Of a stretch of 22,298 nucleotides of DNA, positions 19,968 through 22,298 are shown piece by piece. How positions within the stretch are numbered: position 1 is the first letter of the stretch; the number at the start of each line of letters is the position of its first letter. The notes under the pieces are model-generated. The model did not search any database. It saw only the letters and a program-made list of their open reading frames with translations, and was not told the origin of the DNA. A program made the translations under genes and the position numbers. The stretch covers positions 1 to 22,298 of the forward strand of contig JAZMZS010000148.1 of NCBI GenBank assembly GCA_045586105.1, read 5' to 3'. This DNA comes from JAZMZS01 sp045586105 (GTDB lineage: Bacteria > Bacillota > Clostridia > Oscillospirales > CAG-272).

Positions 19968-22001
19968 ATGAGTAAGGTTACCGTAGCAAAGAACGCAGGC
20001 TTTTGCTTTGGCGTTAAGCGTGCGACAGACAAAATAGAGCAAAGATGCGCCGACGAAGACGGCACGCGGCTCTACATCATAGGCGAGCTTATCCACAACG
20101 GCATCTACAACGCGGGGCTGAAGGCGCGCGGCGTCGAGATAATCAAGGTCGAGGATGCGCCCAAGATCGCCGCAGAGAGCGACGTTGCGGGTCGGTGCGA
20201 GGTATATATAAGAACGCACGGCATCCCGCGGCAGGACGAGGAAGCACTTCGTGCACTTGAGGCGGAGCATCAGAATTTTGCGGTCAAGGACATGACCTGT
20301 CCATTCGTCAAGAGAATACACAAGATAGCGGACGAGCACACGGGAGAGGACACGCTCTTTTTACTGCTCGGCTCACATAATCATCCCGAAGCGGAGGGCA
20401 TTCTCAGCTATGCTAAGGGTGAAAAAGAGGTGTTTTCGAGCGCGGACGAGCTTGAGGGTCTTCTTGAAAATCACCAAAACGTGGATAAAACAGTGGTTTT
20501 TGCCGCGCAAACGACACAAAATTCAATAGAATATAAAAAATGTAAAAAAATTATCGAAAAAGTATATACAAATCCGATTTTTTTTGATACAATATGCAGT
20601 GTGACGCAAGACAGGCAGAAAGAAATACTCGATCTTGCCAAGGCATCCGACGCGGTCGTAGTCATCGGAGGTAAGGAAAGCTCCAATACGGGTAAGCTTT
20701 TCGAACTCTCTCATGGCATATGCAAAAACACCGTGTGGATAGAGCATCCGAGCGAGCTTGACTATGCTCATTACATTAATTATTCCCGTATAGGGATCGC
20801 CGCAGGAGCATCAACTCCGCACGGCATAATAGAGGAGGTAGTAAACAAAATGAACAATGAAATGACCCAGGAAAACTTTGAGGCGATGCTCGAAGCATCT
20901 CTCAAGCCATTAAATACAGGAGACATCGTAAAGTGTATCGTTACTTCGATATCCGGCACTGAGCTCAATGTTGATCTCGGCGCTAAGGTTACGGGCGTTA
21001 TCGTAAAGAACCAGATCACAGACGACCCCAATGCGAAGCTCGAAGACATGTTCAAGATCGGCGACGAGTTTGATGCTTTCGTCATCAAGGTAAGCGATAT
21101 CGAGGGTATGGCTACTCTGTCAAAGAAGCGCGTTGACCTTATCAACAACTGGAACAACATCGTAGAATACTACAACAACGGCACTCTCGTTGAGGGTAAG
21201 ATCGTCGAGGCTGTCCGCGGAGGCGTTATCATCGTTATCGACGGCGTACGTATTCTCGTTCCCGCAAGACACACCGGTCTTCCCATGAATGCTGATCTCG
21301 CTACTCTCGTAGGCAAGACCGAGCAGGTCAAGATCATCGACATAAACGATGCAAGAAGACATGCATATGCATCCATCAAGGCTCCCAAGATCGAGGCTAA
21401 GAAGGCTCTCGAGGAGGCTTTCTGGGCAAGCATCGAGGAAGGCAAGCACTACACCGGTAAGGTAAAGAGCATGACCAGCTACGGCGCATTCGTAGATCTC
21501 GGCGGCGTTGACGGAATGGTCCACAACACCGAGCTTTCCTGGAAGCGCATCAAGCATCCCTCGGAGGTTGTCGCTATCGGCGATGAGATCGACGTTTGGG
21601 TAAAGGAATTCGACGTAGAGCGCAAGAGAATTTCTCTCGGCTACAAGACTCCCGAGATGAACAGCTGGTACATATTCGTAAACAAGTACCAGATAGACGA
21701 CGTAGTTCCCGTTAAGATCGTAAGCATGATGCCCTTCGGTGCTTTCGCTGAGATCATCGACGGAACCGACGGTCTTATCCACATCAGCCAGATCGCTGAC
21801 AGAAAGATCTCCAAGCCCGCTGACGTGCTTGAGATCGGTCAGGTAGTTGACGCTAAGATCATCGATATCGACACCGAGAAGCAGAAGGTATCCCTCTCTA
21901 TCAGAGCACTTCTTGCAGATCAGGACGAGGTAGTTGAGGATGCAGCAGAAGAGGCTGTTGAGGCTGAGGATGTTGAAGCTGAGGTTGCTGACGCCGAGTA
22001 A
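19968..22001 (+). CDS. ispH-rpsA: Fused 4-hydroxy-3-methylbut-2-enyl diphosphate reductase and ribosomal protein S1
   Basis: This is a 677-residue fusion. Residues 1-290 are IspH (LytB), the last enzyme of the MEP isoprenoid pathway. The three [4Fe-4S] ligands are Cys13 (NAGFCFGVKRA), Cys111 (DMTCPFV) and Cys210 (FDTICSVTQDRQ); THGIP, GSHNHPE, TTQN, SSNTGKL and AGASTPHG are also present. Residues 313-640 hold four S1 RNA-binding repeats, beginning at LNTGDIVKC, GTLVEGKIVE, EGKHYTGKV and DDVVPVKIV, followed by an acidic tail. The fusion is known in Clostridia. I chose ATG 19968 because GAGGTG lies 7 bases before it; the frame's TTG at 19935 lies inside plsC. An in-frame ATG at 20850 (Met295) may start free S1. 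A very AT-rich stretch lies at 20521-20580. Confidence 0.96.
   Translation: MSKVTVAKNAGFCFGVKRATDKIEQRCADEDGTRLYIIGELIHNGIYNAGLKARGVEIIKVEDAPKIAAESDVAGRCEVYIRTHGIPRQDEEALRALEAEHQNFAVKDMTCPFVKRIHKIADEHTGEDTLFLLLGSHNHPEAEGILSYAKGEKEVFSSADELEGLLENHQNVDKTVVFAAQTTQNSIEYKKCKKIIEKVYTNPIFFDTICSVTQDRQKEILDLAKASDAVVVIGGKESSNTGKLFELSHGICKNTVWIEHPSELDYAHYINYSRIGIAAGASTPHGIIEEVVNKMNNEMTQENFEAMLEASLKPLNTGDIVKCIVTSISGTELNVDLGAKVTGVIVKNQITDDPNAKLEDMFKIGDEFDAFVIKVSDIEGMATLSKKRVDLINNWNNIVEYYNNGTLVEGKIVEAVRGGVIIVIDGVRILVPARHTGLPMNADLATLVGKTEQVKIIDINDARRHAYASIKAPKIEAKKALEEAFWASIEEGKHYTGKVKSMTSYGAFVDLGGVDGMVHNTELSWKRIKHPSEVVAIGDEIDVWVKEFDVERKRISLGYKTPEMNSWYIFVNKYQIDDVVPVKIVSMMPFGAFAEIIDGTDGLIHISQIADRKISKPADVLEIGQVVDAKIIDIDTEKQKVSLSIRALLADQDEVVEDAAEEAVEAEDVEAEVADAE
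20832..20852 (+). promoter_or_regulatory. Possible internal translation start for free S1
   Basis: GAGGAGG (20832-20838) lies 11 bases before an in-frame ATG (20850-20852, Met295), exactly at the junction of the IspH and S1 parts. It would give a 383-residue four-repeat S1. Caution: the IspH C-terminus IIEEV is conserved, and Glu-Glu-Val codons readily produce GAGGAGGT, so the motif could be a by-product of coding. Confidence 0.4.
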
Positions 22002-22040
22002 TTTATAATTACAAAAGCACTTAACTGAATAACAACATAT

Positions 22041-22064
22041 CGCGGCGGATGCACGTCTGCCGCG
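22041..22064 (+). other. GC-rich hairpin between rpsA and tRNA-Leu
   Basis: CGCGGCGGA (22041-22049) pairs with TCTGCCGCG (22056-22064): a 9-bp stem with one G-U pair and loop TGCACG. No T-tract follows, and it ends 5 bases before the mature tRNA 5' end. It could be an rpsA mRNA 3' end structure or part of the tRNA precursor. Confidence 0.6.
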
Positions 22065-22069
22065 TATAT

Positions 22070-22156
22070 GCCGGTGTGTTGGAATTGGCAGACGAGGCGG
22101 ACTCAAAATCCGTTGGTAGCGATACCGTGCGGGTTCGACCCCCGCCACCGGCACCA
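22070..22156 (+). tRNA. tRNA-Leu(CAA)
   Basis: This is a class II tRNA of 87 bases. The acceptor stem GCCGGTG/CACCGGC is perfect, with A73 and an encoded CCA. The anticodon stem GCGGA/TCCGT encloses the loop CTCAAAA, giving anticodon CAA, which reads UUG. The long variable arm (TGGTAGCGATACCGT) and the T-arm GCGGGTTCGACCCCCGC (CGGGG-type pairing) are normal for leucine. No clear promoter is visible between rpsA and this gene, so it may be co-transcribed. Confidence 0.95.
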
Positions 22157-22157
22157 G

Positions 22158-22185
22158 AAAAAACCATCCTGCGGGATGGTTTTTT
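22158..22185 (+). terminator. Intrinsic terminator after tRNA-Leu
   Basis: CCATCC (22164-22169) and GGATGG (22174-22179) form the stem around TGCG. An A6 tract precedes it and T6 follows, so the stem can extend by A-T pairs. Confidence 0.9.
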
Positions 22186-22186
22186 C

Positions 22187-22287
22187 AGCTAAATTCGTCT
22201 TACGACGAGCTAAATTCCCTGCGGGAGCTAAATTGACCTGCGGTCAGCTAAATTGCCTTCGGCAGCTAAGGGAGAATTTAATTTAGC
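22187..22287. repeat. Tandem AGCTAAATT repeats separated by sequence-variable hairpins
   Basis: Four exact copies of AGCTAAATT (22187-22195, 22208-22216, 22226-22234, 22246-22254) and a degenerate fifth (22264-22272) are separated by four different short hairpins: CGTC-TTAC-GACG, CCC-TGC-GGG, GACC-TGC-GGTC and GCC-TTC-GGC. An inverted copy AATTTAGC lies at 22280-22287. There is no coding potential. The remaining bases to the window end show nothing else. Confidence 0.85.
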
Positions 22288-22298
22288 CGTGAGCATGG

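Noticed and set aside
21120..22154. Minus-strand open frame of 344 codons opposite the S1 repeats and tRNA
   Set aside because: It crosses the tRNA gene and lies opposite well-defined S1 domains, so it is spurious.
22187..22287. Repeat array considered as a CRISPR
   Set aside because: Repeats are 9 bp and spacers 9-12 bp, and every spacer is a self-complementary hairpin. CRISPR repeats and spacers are about 24-40 bp and spacers are not palindromic.

Overview
The window reads as chromosomal DNA of a Gram-positive anaerobe of the Clostridia, probably an Oscillospiraceae-like gut lineage. This is inferred from four things: a fused IspH-ribosomal protein S1 gene, the gene order HI0933-type flavoprotein / cmk / plsC / ispH-rpsA, strong AGGAGG ribosome binding sites, and consensus TTGACA-17-TATAAT promoters. 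Base composition is roughly balanced. No phage, IS transposase, CRISPR array or rRNA is present.

Layout, left to right. (1) 8-3199, minus strand: a NitT/TauT-type ABC importer (ATPase, permease, lipoprotein binding protein) preceded by a small TM1266-like regulator. A long structured leader sits in front, with a consensus promoter and an intrinsic terminator just before the first ribosome binding site. It looks like a riboswitch or attenuator that I cannot assign to a known class. A 157-bp palindromic element separates the binding-protein gene from the permease gene. (2) 3253-5545: an SDR oxidoreductase divergent from an AraC-type regulator, with a 21-bp-offset direct repeat next to the SDR promoter, and an Sfp-type phosphopantetheinyl transferase coupled to araC. 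(3) 5548-7814, minus strand: a YafQ/DinJ-type toxin-antitoxin pair whose promoter and operator lie inside the end of a Nudix hydrolase gene, then a cytoplasmic clan GH-A glycosidase. (4) 7944-8959: degV behind a consensus promoter carrying two copies of a GTTGACATWTCAAC operator. (5) 8978-12521: a tightly coupled LysR / radical SAM / membrane protein operon. The membrane protein ends in a cytoplasmic tail with six alternating Cys-Ala units. This is the best candidate here for an undescribed system: a radical SAM enzyme that may modify a Cys-repeat tail on a membrane protein. (6) 12568-13986: pyruvate kinase. (7) 14236-15401, minus strand: a double-glycine leader peptide (possible bacteriocin or RiPP precursor) and a lipoprotein. 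(8) 15469-16474: a type I dehydroquinase-like enzyme divergent from an RpiR/MurR-type regulator. (9) 16528-22001: a co-directional run rpiR, HI0933-type flavoprotein, cmk, plsC, ispH-rpsA, the last with a possible internal start for free S1. (10) 22041-22298: a tRNA-Leu(CAA), its terminator, and a tandem array of a 9-bp repeat separated by hairpins of different sequence.

Gene starts were chosen from visible ribosome binding sites and family N-termini. They are often shorter than the maximal open frame. No database search was possible, so all assignments rest on recognising motifs in the translated sequence.
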